This document shows, one piece after another, positions 54,097 through 62,566 of a DNA stretch of 64,000 bases. The position numbers were made by a program, and so were the translations under genes. The DNA is from Halovivax asiaticus JCM 14624. GTDB lineage: Archaea; Halobacteriota; Halobacteria; Halobacteriales; Natrialbaceae. The stretch is from contig NZ_AOIQ01000023.1 in assembly GCF_000337515.1 (NCBI RefSeq), forward strand, positions 2,592 through 66,591. Reading direction: 5' to 3'. Every line of letters begins with the position of its first letter. Position 1 is the stretch's first letter. The notes under the pieces are model-generated. The model was given only the letters and a program-made list of their open reading frames with translations. It did not search any database and was not told the DNA's origin.

Positions 54097-54244
54097 CGGT
54101 CCTCGGTCGGCCGGGCGTTCGCCACATCCACTCGTTGCAAATCGACTTCAGTTTCCGGCTTCGAGCGCCGATTCGACGGACCACCTCGCCGCGAGGCCCG
54201 AACGGTCCCTTGAAGTGTTTCAACCCATTATCGAGTGGTAACGA

Positions 54245-55414
54245 ATGAGCGAGGACTTCTACGACGTGCTCGGCGTGAGTGCCGACGCGTCCGCCGAAGA
54301 GATCAAACGGGCCTACCGGGAGAAGGCGACGGAGTACCACCCGGACGTCTCGGACGAACCCGACGCCGAGGAGAAGTTCAAGAAGATACAGAAGGCAAAG
54401 CAGGTGCTGACCGACGACGAAAAACGCGAGGCCTACGACCGGATGGGTCACGACCGCTACGAGCAGGCCGAAAAACACGGCTTCGATGCCAGCGACGCTG
54501 GTGCTGGCCCCTTCGGCGGCGGAGCCGGGATGGGTGGCAATCCGTTCGGCGGTGGCGGCATGGGCGGCGGTGGCATCGGCGACATCTTCGAACAGGTGTT
54601 CGGCGGTGGTGGCGGTCGCGGCCGTCGCCGACCGCGGTCCGGAAACGACCTCCGAACGGAACTCGATATCTCCCTGGAGGACGCCTACGAAGGCGTCGAA
54701 CGACAGTTCTCGTTCGAGCGACCGACCGAATGCGACACGTGCGAGGGAGCCGGGCACCCGCCGTCGGCCGACGCGGAGCAGTGTCCGGAGTGTCAGGGCC
54801 GCGGCCAGGTGACGCAGGTTCAGCAGACGCCGCTCGGGCGCGTCCAGCAGACGACGACCTGTCGGCGCTGTGAGGGCGAGGGGACGCTCTACTCGGAAAC
54901 CTGCAGTGACTGTCGCGGCGAGGGCTACGTCCGTGACGAGGTGACGTTGACGGTGGACGTGCCGGCCGGTATCGAGGACGGCCAGACCCTCCGGATGGAG
55001 CGCGAAGGGGCGCCGAGTCCCGAGGGCGGTCCAGCCGGCGACCTGCTGATCGACGTCTCGATCGCCGAACACGAGGAGTTCGAGCGCGAAGGCGACGATC
55101 TGCACTATCGCCTCCCGGTTTCGTTCCCCCAGGCGGTCTTCGGCGACGAGGTGACCATCCCGACGCTCGACGGCTCCGTGTCGTTCGACGTGCCTGCCGG
55201 CACCCAGAGCGGCGAGACGATGCGTCTCGGCGGGAAGGGCATGCCGCGCCTCCGGGGCCGCGGCCACGGCGACCTCTTCGTCACCGTCCAGATCGTCACG
55301 CCCGAGTCGTTAAACGAGGAACAACGCGACGCGCTGGAGGCGTTCGCCGAGGCCGGCGGCGACGAGATCGAGGTCGCAGACGGCTTCTTCGATCGGATCA
55401 AGCGCGCGTTTTGA
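54245..55414 (+). CDS. dnaJ: Chaperone DnaJ (Hsp40)
   Basis: 389 residues. J-domain at the start: EDFYDVLGVSADASAEEIKR and the HPD triplet in EYHPDVSDE. A Gly-rich linker (GGGAGMGGNPFGGGGMGGGG) leads to a zinc domain with four CxxCxGxG repeats (CDTCEGAG, CPECQGRG, CRRCEGEG, CSDCRGEG), then the C-terminal peptide-binding part (VPAGIEDGQTLRMEREGAP). It stimulates the DnaK ATPase and delivers substrates. The ATG at 54245 starts the J-domain immediately. Confidence 0.97.
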   Translation: MSEDFYDVLGVSADASAEEIKRAYREKATEYHPDVSDEPDAEEKFKKIQKAKQVLTDDEKREAYDRMGHDRYEQAEKHGFDASDAGAGPFGGGAGMGGNPFGGGGMGGGGIGDIFEQVFGGGGGRGRRRPRSGNDLRTELDISLEDAYEGVERQFSFERPTECDTCEGAGHPPSADAEQCPECQGRGQVTQVQQTPLGRVQQTTTCRRCEGEGTLYSETCSDCRGEGYVRDEVTLTVDVPAGIEDGQTLRMEREGAPSPEGGPAGDLLIDVSIAEHEEFEREGDDLHYRLPVSFPQAVFGDEVTIPTLDGSVSFDVPAGTQSGETMRLGGKGMPRLRGRGHGDLFVTVQIVTPESLNEEQRDALEAFAEAGGDEIEVADGFFDRIKRAF

Positions 55415-55549
55415 GCGCTCATCCGTGTTCTCACGGCGGCTCGACTGTGAAAGTCCGTTCGTACGTTCGCACCCGCTCGATGACATCGGGCGGGGTCACG
55501 GTCGACCTGGATCACCGCGTTTTTGCGCCCACCGGACCGACGGCTACGT

Positions 55550-56395
55550 ATGGAGACCGTCGCCGACTATCTCACGCGTGATCGACGGAGTGATCGGCCG
55601 GCGCTCGTCGATTCGACCGGGCGCACCTACGACGCACACTGGGTGTGTACCTCGGCCTGGAAGGCGGGAAACTTCCTCAGGCACACCGGCGTCCGTCGTG
55701 GGGTCACCGTCGGCGTCGTCGGTGATGGACCGCTCGCCGTCCTCTCGTTTCTCGGGACCGCGTTGCTCTCGGGGCGGACCTGGTTCGACCCGCCGTCGAC
55801 GGCGATCGACGCCGCCTCATCCGCCGCGAGTGACGCCGAATCGCTCCGGACGATCGTCGCGCCGGCGACCCAGCTCGAGGACGTCGAAGCCGATCCGTCG
55901 ACCCAGCTCGTCTGTTACGGCGGTGAGCCACCTGCGCCAGGTGTTCACCACCTCGACGCGGGGCTCTGGAGCGAGAATCCGTCGTTCCCGCCGGTCGATA
56001 TCGATCCCGAGACGCCGCTGCTTGCGGTGACCGACGGCGATGGGACCCGACATGGATCGATCAGTCACGCCACGGCGCTCGCGGAAGCCAGGCGAATCGC
56101 CGGGACGTTCGACATCGAGGCCGGGACGCGCGTCGTGGTCGACCGGGCGTTCGACGACCCTCGAACCGTCGTCGCCGGCGTGCTCGCACCGCTCGTCGCG
56201 GACGGGGTCACCGTCCTCACTGGCGGGACGGGTGGACGAACGCAGTCCCAGACGCCTGAATCGTCTCTCGACGGTGGTGAGGACGGTGCCGAGTCGACCG
56301 AGCCCGAGGGAGCGCTCTTCGTCACCGACGCCGACGCGACGTCCGTACCCGAGCGACGACTCCCACTCTCCGCGGTCGAACTGGACGTCTCGTAG
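55550..56395 (+). CDS. Short AMP-binding enzyme-like protein, probably catalytically incomplete
   Basis: 281 residues. The start (METVADYLTRDRRSDRPALV) and VTVGVVGDGPLAVLSFLGTA resemble the N-terminal part of acyl-CoA synthetases, and a later part (ARRIAGTFDIEAGTRVVVDR) resembles their core. The P-loop of this superfamily (SSGTTGxPKG) is replaced by LLAVTDGDGTRHGSISHATA, and the C-terminal lysine domain is absent. It may be a reduced family member with another role. It lies 135 bp after dnaJ on the same strand. I cannot assign a function. Confidence 0.65.
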   Translation: METVADYLTRDRRSDRPALVDSTGRTYDAHWVCTSAWKAGNFLRHTGVRRGVTVGVVGDGPLAVLSFLGTALLSGRTWFDPPSTAIDAASSAASDAESLRTIVAPATQLEDVEADPSTQLVCYGGEPPAPGVHHLDAGLWSENPSFPPVDIDPETPLLAVTDGDGTRHGSISHATALAEARRIAGTFDIEAGTRVVVDRAFDDPRTVVAGVLAPLVADGVTVLTGGTGGRTQSQTPESSLDGGEDGAESTEPEGALFVTDADATSVPERRLPLSAVELDVS

Positions 56396-56507
56396 CGACG
56401 GATGGTTGCGACGTGGCAGTGAGTCGAGGGCCGCCCGTCGACCGTCCATCGCTTGCACGCTCGGGTGCCGTGACTAAGCCCACTCTCGATGCAGGTCGGA
56501 CCGGGTG

Positions 56508-57017
56508 ATGTCCATGAATGCACTCGAAGACATGTTCGAACACAAGCTCCGTCAGCAGTACTACGCCGAGACACAGCTGGTCGACGAACTCGACCACATG
56601 GCTCGGATGGCCGACAACGAGCAGCTGAGCGACGGGATGGCCGAGCACCGCGACGAGACCAGAGACCACGTCTCCCGGCTCGAAACGGTTTTCGACGAGA
56701 TCGGGTCGACACCGGCCCCGATCGAGGATGCCGTCGTCGACGGCCTCCACGAGGAACGTATCGAACTGGACAAGTCGATCGACGACGCCGGGATGCGCGA
56801 CATGGGCTATATGACGGCCGGGATGATGACCGAACGCGTCGAGATGACGGCCTACGAGGGACTCGAGCTAATGGCGGATCGGATCGGGTACGGAAGCGAG
56901 GTGATGGATCCGTTGTCGGCCAACAGAGAGGAGGAAAAGTCGGCGTTCAGGGAGCTCGAGGCGATGTCGGAGTCCTCCGAGATGAGGTCGTTCTGGGATC
57001 GGATCACGCCGTCTTGA
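56508..57017 (+). CDS. YciE/DUF892 ferritin-like protein
   Basis: 169 residues from ATG 56508 (MSMNALEDMFEHKLRQQYYA); GTG 56505 and ATG 56514 are also open. The family opening (ALEDxFxxxLxxxYYAExQL) is clear, followed by HRDETRDHVSRLETVFDEIG and VEMTAYEGLELMADRIGYG. DUF892/YciE proteins form four-helix bundles with a di-iron-like site and are stress-linked in bacteria. Sits on its own promoter between the AMP-binding-like gene and an unknown gene. Confidence 0.88.
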   Translation: MSMNALEDMFEHKLRQQYYAETQLVDELDHMARMADNEQLSDGMAEHRDETRDHVSRLETVFDEIGSTPAPIEDAVVDGLHEERIELDKSIDDAGMRDMGYMTAGMMTERVEMTAYEGLELMADRIGYGSEVMDPLSANREEEKSAFRELEAMSESSEMRSFWDRITPS

Positions 57018-57163
57018 ACCCAACGGCGTCCCGTGTCCTGACAGCGCACCCTGTCTGACCAGGCCCGCACGGATGGACCGAACTGCCATCTCGATCGGCC
57101 AACGGGCCCGGAGCCGTGCGATGCCGGGCATCGATTTTCCCGTCCGGTCGTCGGAGCGTGACT

Positions 57164-58093
57164 ATGGACACAGCAGCACACTGGGACGACATTCGGACGC
57201 AACTCGCGGCGCTCGACGACGGCGCGGCGCTGGAGACGCCCGTCTCGGGCCGTCGGTTCACTATCCGGTCGATCGAGGACGACCGACTCGTGATCGAATT
57301 TTTCGACAGCGGGGAGGATCGAACGCTCCGGCGCGAGCAGTTCGACGTGCTCGTCGACCGGCTCGAATCGAACCCGATCCGCGTCGAGACGCTGCAACCG
57401 GGCGTCGAGCCCTACGTCACCGTGCTCACACTCACGTCCCACATCGTGATTGACGGTGATGACATCGTGTTCGACCCGGCGGCGGAAACGGCCGGCGAGA
57501 GTCCGTTTCTCGTCAGCCCTGCCGAGGCGCGAACGGCGCCGGACCGGCTCCACGACGACGTGCTCTTGCTCGCCGAACACCTCCATCGGTTCGACGTGTC
57601 GGAACCGGACGAACTGACGACGACGGACCTGACCGATTGCTACGTCATCAGCTCCGACGTCCAACGTGGTTCGGACCGCCTCCGAACGACGTTTCGCGAC
57701 GAACTCCTCGACCGCCTCGGTCCCGATCAGCGATTGCACGGCCGGTTCGGGACGATCACGCGGGCGACCCGGGAACGTCGATCACTCCGCGACGAGGCGA
57801 CCGTCTTCGACGCCCTCGATGCCCACGACATCCCGCACGAGTGGGTCCGCGGCATCGATCCGACGAAGGTCGACGTCGTGCTGTCGGTGACCGACCTCGA
57901 ACCCGACGAGGTCTACGACCGATCAGAGTCGGTCTACGTCCAGAAGACCGGCGTCGACGAGGACGAGAAGTACGAGTTCCTCGCTGGTATCCGCGACCGG
58001 CTCACCGAACTCGAAGGGAAGGAAGGCGACGAACTGCGAGACGAACTCACGGATATCGAATCGCGGATCGAGGCGGCGCTCGGTGCTGGCTAA
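57164..58093 (+). CDS. Conserved-looking haloarchaeal protein of unknown function
   Basis: 309 residues from ATG 57164 (MDTAAHWDDIRTQLAALDDG). Beta-rich N-terminus (RFTIRSIEDDRLVIEFFDSG), a middle portion DDVLLLAEHLHRFDVSEPDE and a coiled C-terminus (YEFLAGIRDRLTELEGKEGD). No signal, membrane segment or catalytic motif is evident. I do not recognise the family. Acidic bias and codon use match the chromosome, so it is a real gene. It is followed at 58204 by a membrane protein on the same strand. Confidence 0.65.
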   Translation: MDTAAHWDDIRTQLAALDDGAALETPVSGRRFTIRSIEDDRLVIEFFDSGEDRTLRREQFDVLVDRLESNPIRVETLQPGVEPYVTVLTLTSHIVIDGDDIVFDPAAETAGESPFLVSPAEARTAPDRLHDDVLLLAEHLHRFDVSEPDELTTTDLTDCYVISSDVQRGSDRLRTTFRDELLDRLGPDQRLHGRFGTITRATRERRSLRDEATVFDALDAHDIPHEWVRGIDPTKVDVVLSVTDLEPDEVYDRSESVYVQKTGVDEDEKYEFLAGIRDRLTELEGKEGDELRDELTDIESRIEAALGAG

Positions 58094-58203
58094 TTCGTCT
58101 GCCGAACATCGGGCTCCGGCGATCGGAACGTCCTCCTCGTCGGTCCTGGGGCGGACATGTGCAGGCACAGGCGCTATCGCCGGTCCTCCCCAACATCCGC
58201 CGA

Positions 58204-58587
58204 ATGATCGTCTCGCGGCTGGCTCGTCACTATCTCGACCCGCCAAACTCCCGATGGCTTCGGCGCTCTTTTCACCTGTTGTGGCTCGTCGACATGATGA
58301 CGGCGGTGCTGTTGATCTTCGCCCCGTACGCGAAGGAACTGAACCCTGTCACGGTCTTTTTCTACGATGTGTTCGGATTTGCGGGAGTTGCGCTTGCCGC
58401 CGCTACCTACGCGGGGATCGTCGTCGCCGTCGGTCACTATCTCTCACACCCGATCGACCTCGCGTTCCTCGTGACGGTCGTTTCGATGTACCTCTTCTTC
58501 GTGTTCAACAACGTGATCGTCCTGGCGTTCGACCGGACGATCCGCGGGATTGCGGCGGAAGCGTCGCCCGCGCTCGTCGGCTTCTGA
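58204..58587 (+). CDS. Small membrane protein, DUF5658-like
   Basis: 127 residues from ATG 58204. Three to four membrane segments: SFHLLWLVDMMTAVLLIFAP, VTVFFYDVFGFAGVALAAAT, YAGIVVAVGHYLSHPIDL and LAFLVTVVSMYLFFVFNNVI. The RxxNPVxxFFYDxxG pattern resembles DUF5658-type proteins. The function is unknown. The ATG is preferred because the long upstream frame lies antisense-like inside the previous gene. Confidence 0.65.
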   Translation: MIVSRLARHYLDPPNSRWLRRSFHLLWLVDMMTAVLLIFAPYAKELNPVTVFFYDVFGFAGVALAAATYAGIVVAVGHYLSHPIDLAFLVTVVSMYLFFVFNNVIVLAFDRTIRGIAAEASPALVGF

Positions 58588-58644
58588 GCGCAAGTTGCGT
58601 GTCTCCTCGTCGACGGATACGCCGGCGGAATCGACAGGAGCGTT

Positions 58645-60642
58645 CTATCGCGCTTCGTCGAGCGCTTCGAGTGCTCCAGGGTTCTCGATGCTGCTCATGT
58701 CGCCGAGATCCTCGCCGGTGTAGGTGGCCTCGATGGCGCGGCGGATGATCTTGCCCGACTGGGTCTTCGGGAACTCGTCGACGAAGAGGATCTCTCGCGG
58801 GCGGAAGGGCTTGCCGTGTTCCTCGCCGACCTGTGCGCGCAGTTCGTCGCGTAGGCCGTCCGACTCCGTTTCCTCGTCCTCCAAGATCACGTAGGCGACG
58901 ACGGCAGTACCGGTCGTCTCGTCCGGCGCGCCGACGGCGGCGGCCTGGTTCACGGCGGGGTGGTCGATCAGTGCGCCTTCGACTTCGGCTGGACCGACCT
59001 TGCGACCGGCAACGTTGAGGGCGTCGTCGGCGCGACCGTGGAGGAACCAGAAGCCGTCCTCGTCCTGCTGGGCCCAGTCGCCGTGGTCCCAGAGGTCGTC
59101 CCAACTCGACCAGTACTCCTCGAGATAGCGCTCGTCCCCCGACCAGAGCGACTTGGTCATCGAGGGACAGGAGTCGCGCGCGACGAGGAACCCGCGTTCG
59201 TTCTCGTCGGCGACGGACTCGCCCGCCGAGTCGACGATGTCGATGTCCATCCCGAGGCCCGGGCCGCCGAGCGTGCAGGGCTTGAGATCGTTGATGGGCA
59301 TCGGCATGAGGAAACAGCCACAGATCTCGGTCCCGCCGGAGATGTTGATGATCGGCGCTTCGCCGCGACCGACATTTTCCAGGAACCACTGCCAGGATTC
59401 GGGGTCCCAGGGCTCGCCGGTCGATCCGAGGATCCGCAGCGAGGAGAGGTCGTGTCCCTCCAGCCACTCGTCACCGTGCTTGCGCAGTGCGCGGATCGCT
59501 GTCGGCGAGATGCCGAACTGCGTGAGTTCGTGGCGGTCGATCAGTTCCCAGAATCGGTCCGGCTCGGGGTGGTCCGGGGCACCCTCGTACATGAACATCG
59601 TCCCGCCGAACGAGTGGACCCCGATGAGCGTCCACGGGCCCATCATCCAGCCGATGTCCGAGACCCAGAAGAATCGGTCTGCGGGTTTCAGGTCGAACCC
59701 GAAGTAGAGCTCTTTTGCACACTGCAACTGGACGCCGGCGTGGGTGTGGACGATCCCTTTCGGCTTGCCGGTCGTCCCCGAGGAGTAGAGCAGCATGGAC
59801 TCCTGGTCGGCGTCGAGCGACTTCGTCTCGTACTCGTCGTCCTGCGTCGCGACGGCGTCGGCCCACGTCTCGTCGCGGGCGTCGTCCCAGGGCATGTCGG
59901 ACTCGGGCTCGTGACCAAGCCGCTGGAACGTGACGGTGTGTTCGACGTGACCGGCTTCGTCGATGGCCTCGTCGGCAGCCCCCTTGAGCGTGATCTTGCC
60001 GCCACGGCGGTAGAAGCCGTCGCCAGTAAACAGCACCGAACACTCGGCGTCGGCGATCCGGGTCGCGGTCGCGTCCACGCCGAACCCGGAGAAGATGGGG
60101 ACGGCGATGGCGCCGACTTTGAAACAGCCGTAGAGGATCGAGATGACTTCGGGAACCATCGGCATGTACAGGCCGACGGTGTCGCCGGTCTCGATGCCGA
60201 CCGATTCGAGGTAGTTCGCGACCTTGTTCGACTGGCGAGCCAGTTCGTGATACGTGACCTCGCGGACATTGCCGTCTTCGCCCTCCCAGATGCAGGCGAC
60301 GCTGTTGCGAGTCGGCTCTTCGACGTCGGCCCAGCGGTCGACGGTGTTGTGGGCGATGTTGAGTTCCCCGCCGGGGTACCACTCCGAAAACTGCGGTCCC
60401 TGTTCGTCATTTCGCACGCGATCGTAGTCCTCGTAGAACTCGATGTCGAGATAGTCGACGAGTTCGTCCCAGAACCACTCGACACCGCTTTCCTCGACGC
60501 CATCGACGTCGCTCGTCGTTCGTTCGATGAGTTCGTCGTAGTCGTCGATGTCGTACGTTTGCATGAACTCCCAGACGTTCGTCGACTCGACGAACTCCCG
60601 GGACGGTTCGTAGGCCACCTCGTCGATGTACTCGCCGGTCAT
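58645..60642 (-). CDS. acs: Acetyl-CoA synthetase-type (AMP-forming) acyl-CoA ligase
   Basis: 665 residues, the normal Acs length. The start at ATG 60642 gives MTGEYIDEVAYEPSREF; the frame stays open a further 843 bp upstream, over the opposite gene, and is rejected. Motifs: the P-loop LLYSSGTTGKPKGIVHTHAG, GWMMGPWTLIGVHSFGGTMF, STGEPWDPESW, WDHGDWAQQDEDGFWFLHGR and the catalytic-lysine segment PKTQSGKIIRRAI. It activates acetate or another short carboxylate with ATP and CoA; propionate is also possible given the adjacent propionyl-CoA genes. Divergent from the acetyltransferase gene. Confidence 0.92.
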   Translation of the reverse strand: MTGEYIDEVAYEPSREFVESTNVWEFMQTYDIDDYDELIERTTSDVDGVEESGVEWFWDELVDYLDIEFYEDYDRVRNDEQGPQFSEWYPGGELNIAHNTVDRWADVEEPTRNSVACIWEGEDGNVREVTYHELARQSNKVANYLESVGIETGDTVGLYMPMVPEVISILYGCFKVGAIAVPIFSGFGVDATATRIADAECSVLFTGDGFYRRGGKITLKGAADEAIDEAGHVEHTVTFQRLGHEPESDMPWDDARDETWADAVATQDDEYETKSLDADQESMLLYSSGTTGKPKGIVHTHAGVQLQCAKELYFGFDLKPADRFFWVSDIGWMMGPWTLIGVHSFGGTMFMYEGAPDHPEPDRFWELIDRHELTQFGISPTAIRALRKHGDEWLEGHDLSSLRILGSTGEPWDPESWQWFLENVGRGEAPIINISGGTEICGCFLMPMPINDLKPCTLGGPGLGMDIDIVDSAGESVADENERGFLVARDSCPSMTKSLWSGDERYLEEYWSSWDDLWDHGDWAQQDEDGFWFLHGRADDALNVAGRKVGPAEVEGALIDHPAVNQAAAVGAPDETTGTAVVAYVILEDEETESDGLRDELRAQVGEEHGKPFRPREILFVDEFPKTQSGKIIRRAIEATYTGEDLGDMSSIENPGALEALDEAR

Positions 60643-60828
60643 TGTGCTCGTCGGGTGGGTTTCGCATACACCCCGAAGAAATTTGCCATCCGTTGCCACG
60701 CCTGCGGCCAGCGCTGGGTCGACCAGTTGGTCCGCTGGCTCGGCGCTATCGCTATCGTCGGACGTCACGCCGCTCCACCGTTCGGCGTGCCCGCAAACAC
60801 TTTTGCGCCACACCACCAAGTTATCCGT

Positions 60829-61413
60829 ATGTACGTACGGGACGCGAAGAACCGGGAGGAGGTGTGGCTGCTCGACCGGATCGAGGAACTCGGTCTCGAT
60901 GCGACGGCGTTCCGTTCGCGCGACTACGTTATCGCCATCGACGAGGTCTCGAACGAGAAGGCCGGCTTCGGGCGCATTCGTCTCCACCGGCCGGACGATG
61001 GCGAACCAGCCTGTGAGCTGACGAGCATCGGCGTCCTCGAAGACTGGCGCGGACAGGGCGTCGGCGCCCACGTCGTTGAACGCCTCGTCGAGTACGCCGG
61101 TGATCAGGACTTCGAGACGGTCTACGCGTTGACGGGCGAGGGCCCGTATCTCGCACAGTTCGGGTTCGAGTCGATCGACGCGGATGCCCTGCCGGGACCG
61201 CTTCAGACTCGTCTTGAAGCGAAGCGAGACGGCGTCGATCCCGACGCCAGCCCGCTCCGGGTCGCCGTCGACCAGTTTCAGGTCCCTGATCGGCTTCGCG
61301 GGGCGTTCAAGGCAGCCAGCAAGGAGGAGGCTGCCGGCGACGACGAGACGACAGCGGAGGAGTTCGGAATCGATCCGGAGACGGCCACGTACAAGTACGA
61401 CACCGGCCGGTGA
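60829..61413 (+). CDS. GNAT-family N-acetyltransferase
   Basis: 194 residues from ATG 60829 (MYVRDAKNREEVWLLDRIEE). Acetyl-CoA motif RGQGVGAHVVERLVEYA follows ELTSIGVLEDW, standard for GNAT, and YALTGEGPYLAQFGF completes motif B. The C-terminal ~70 residues are an extra acidic helical segment (AFKAASKEEAAGDDETTAEE). The acceptor is unknown. A Gcn5-like enzyme next to an acetyl-CoA synthetase recalls the bacterial pair that controls Acs by lysine acetylation, but that link is inference. Its last codons and stop are in a 22-bp duplication. Confidence 0.88.
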   Translation: MYVRDAKNREEVWLLDRIEELGLDATAFRSRDYVIAIDEVSNEKAGFGRIRLHRPDDGEPACELTSIGVLEDWRGQGVGAHVVERLVEYAGDQDFETVYALTGEGPYLAQFGFESIDADALPGPLQTRLEAKRDGVDPDASPLRVAVDQFQVPDRLRGAFKAASKEEAAGDDETTAEEFGIDPETATYKYDTGR

Positions 61414-61442
61414 CCAGAACGACACTGGCCGGTGACCGGAGC
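61399..61442. repeat. Two tandem 22-bp repeats spanning the GNAT stop codon
   Basis: Unit 1 (61399-61420) contains the final codons and the TGA stop of the acetyltransferase gene (GACACCGGCCGGTGA). Unit 2 (61421-61442) begins GACACTGGCCGGTGACCGG. The two agree at 19 of 22 positions and all three differences are transitions. Period 22 is the same as in the arrays at 905-970 and 46568-46655. Confidence 0.75.
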
Positions 61443-61676
61443 CACCCGCTGTGAATTTGAACGACGACCGACCTCTGACTTTCACTCTGTAATCTCGCTC
61501 ACGTGCGTGGCGTTCCGGATCAATCGTCGTACCGGAATCCGCCTCGTACGCCGGCGTCTGGACGCTCGTACCCCAACCGATTACCGCCGCCGGTAATTCT
61601 CAATTCTAACATTTTTGGGCATATTAATGAATGTATAAGGTACACATATGGGGGTAGGATTTTATATTTGGATCTG

Positions 61677-62348
61677 ATGTCAGGTTCCGAGACAGGTGAT
61701 GGAGTTGATGAATCGAACGAAAGTGGTGGGGCACAGGCGACGTACACCGAGCCCGAATCGGGCGGACAGACCGGCCGCCAGCACCCGGGCGGCTTCGACC
61801 GTTCCCAGCCCGGCACGGATCTCGGTGAGCTGTTGTCCGATCACGAAACGCAGCGATTTCTCAAGGGACTACTTGGAACGTTCGCCGTCCTCTCGGTGGC
61901 GATCTTCCTCATGTTCCTTCTGGTCGATGCGTTCGGGGATCCGTCGCTTACGATCGATGCGGACCTGGCCAGTCAGGAACAGGAGCAGGTACACGACATC
62001 TACCTATTCAGTATCGTACAGACCGCGCTGGGTTTCCTCCCGTATCTAGGCATGCTCGTCGTCGCCGGGTTCGGTCTGCTCGTCGGGACACAGTTCTCGA
62101 AGTCCAACGGCGAGAAGTTCAAAGTGAGTGCGATCGGTGCTTTCGGTGGGCTGGCGCTGTTTGTGTTCGTAACCATCTTCCTCGGCTCCACGCAGCTTCC
62201 GGAACTCAGTTCGGGCGGCTCTTCGGGGATCGTGGTTGGTACGTCCCTCGAGACGACACAGTTGCTCATCAACAGTCTCGTCTTCGGCACGGTCGGGGCA
62301 ATCGTCTCGGTCGGCGTCACGTACGTTTCGGTCACGTTCACCGAGTGA
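61677..62348 (+). CDS. Multi-spanning membrane protein with acidic N-terminus, unknown
   Basis: 223 residues from ATG 61677. The first ~70 residues are hydrophilic ([20 protein letters not shown]), then four membrane segments ([77 protein letters not shown]). The flank holds GTATAAGG near 61634 and TTTTATATTTG near 61659-61669, either of which may be the TATA box. The T8 run at 62375 follows 26 bp after the stop. The family is not recognised. Confidence 0.7.
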   Translation: MSGSETGDGVDESNESGGAQATYTEPESGGQTGRQHPGGFDRSQPGTDLGELLSDHETQRFLKGLLGTFAVLSVAIFLMFLLVDAFGDPSLTIDADLASQEQEQVHDIYLFSIVQTALGFLPYLGMLVVAGFGLLVGTQFSKSNGEKFKVSAIGAFGGLALFVFVTIFLGSTQLPELSSGGSSGIVVGTSLETTQLLINSLVFGTVGAIVSVGVTYVSVTFTE

Positions 62349-62374
62349 ACAGCCGCTTCTCGCACGAAGAACGG

Positions 62375-62382
62375 TTTTTTTT
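62375..62382 (+). terminator. T-run terminator
   Basis: Eight consecutive thymines (ACGG then T8) lie 26 bp after the stop at 62348. U-rich runs are sufficient for archaeal transcription termination. Confidence 0.6.
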
Positions 62383-62566
62383 GCAGGGACGCGATCGAGT
62401 ATCGTCCTCGCACCGTTGTGACGTGGCTGCGGTGGAGTGTTCGAGGGCGAAGGTTTGCCATACGCGGAGTCGAACACCGTCGGACGAACGCGACGAACTC
62501 GTTGCTTCACGTTCCGATCGGTTCGTTTCTCAACTTTCAAGCCGCGTGACCGCGTTGGTGGGGATA

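Noticed and set aside
60643-61485. Open frame extending the acetyl-CoA synthetase by about 280 codons upstream
   Set aside because: It overlaps the well-supported acetyltransferase gene on the other strand and has no relation to the ligase fold; the ATG at 60642 gives the normal Acs length.
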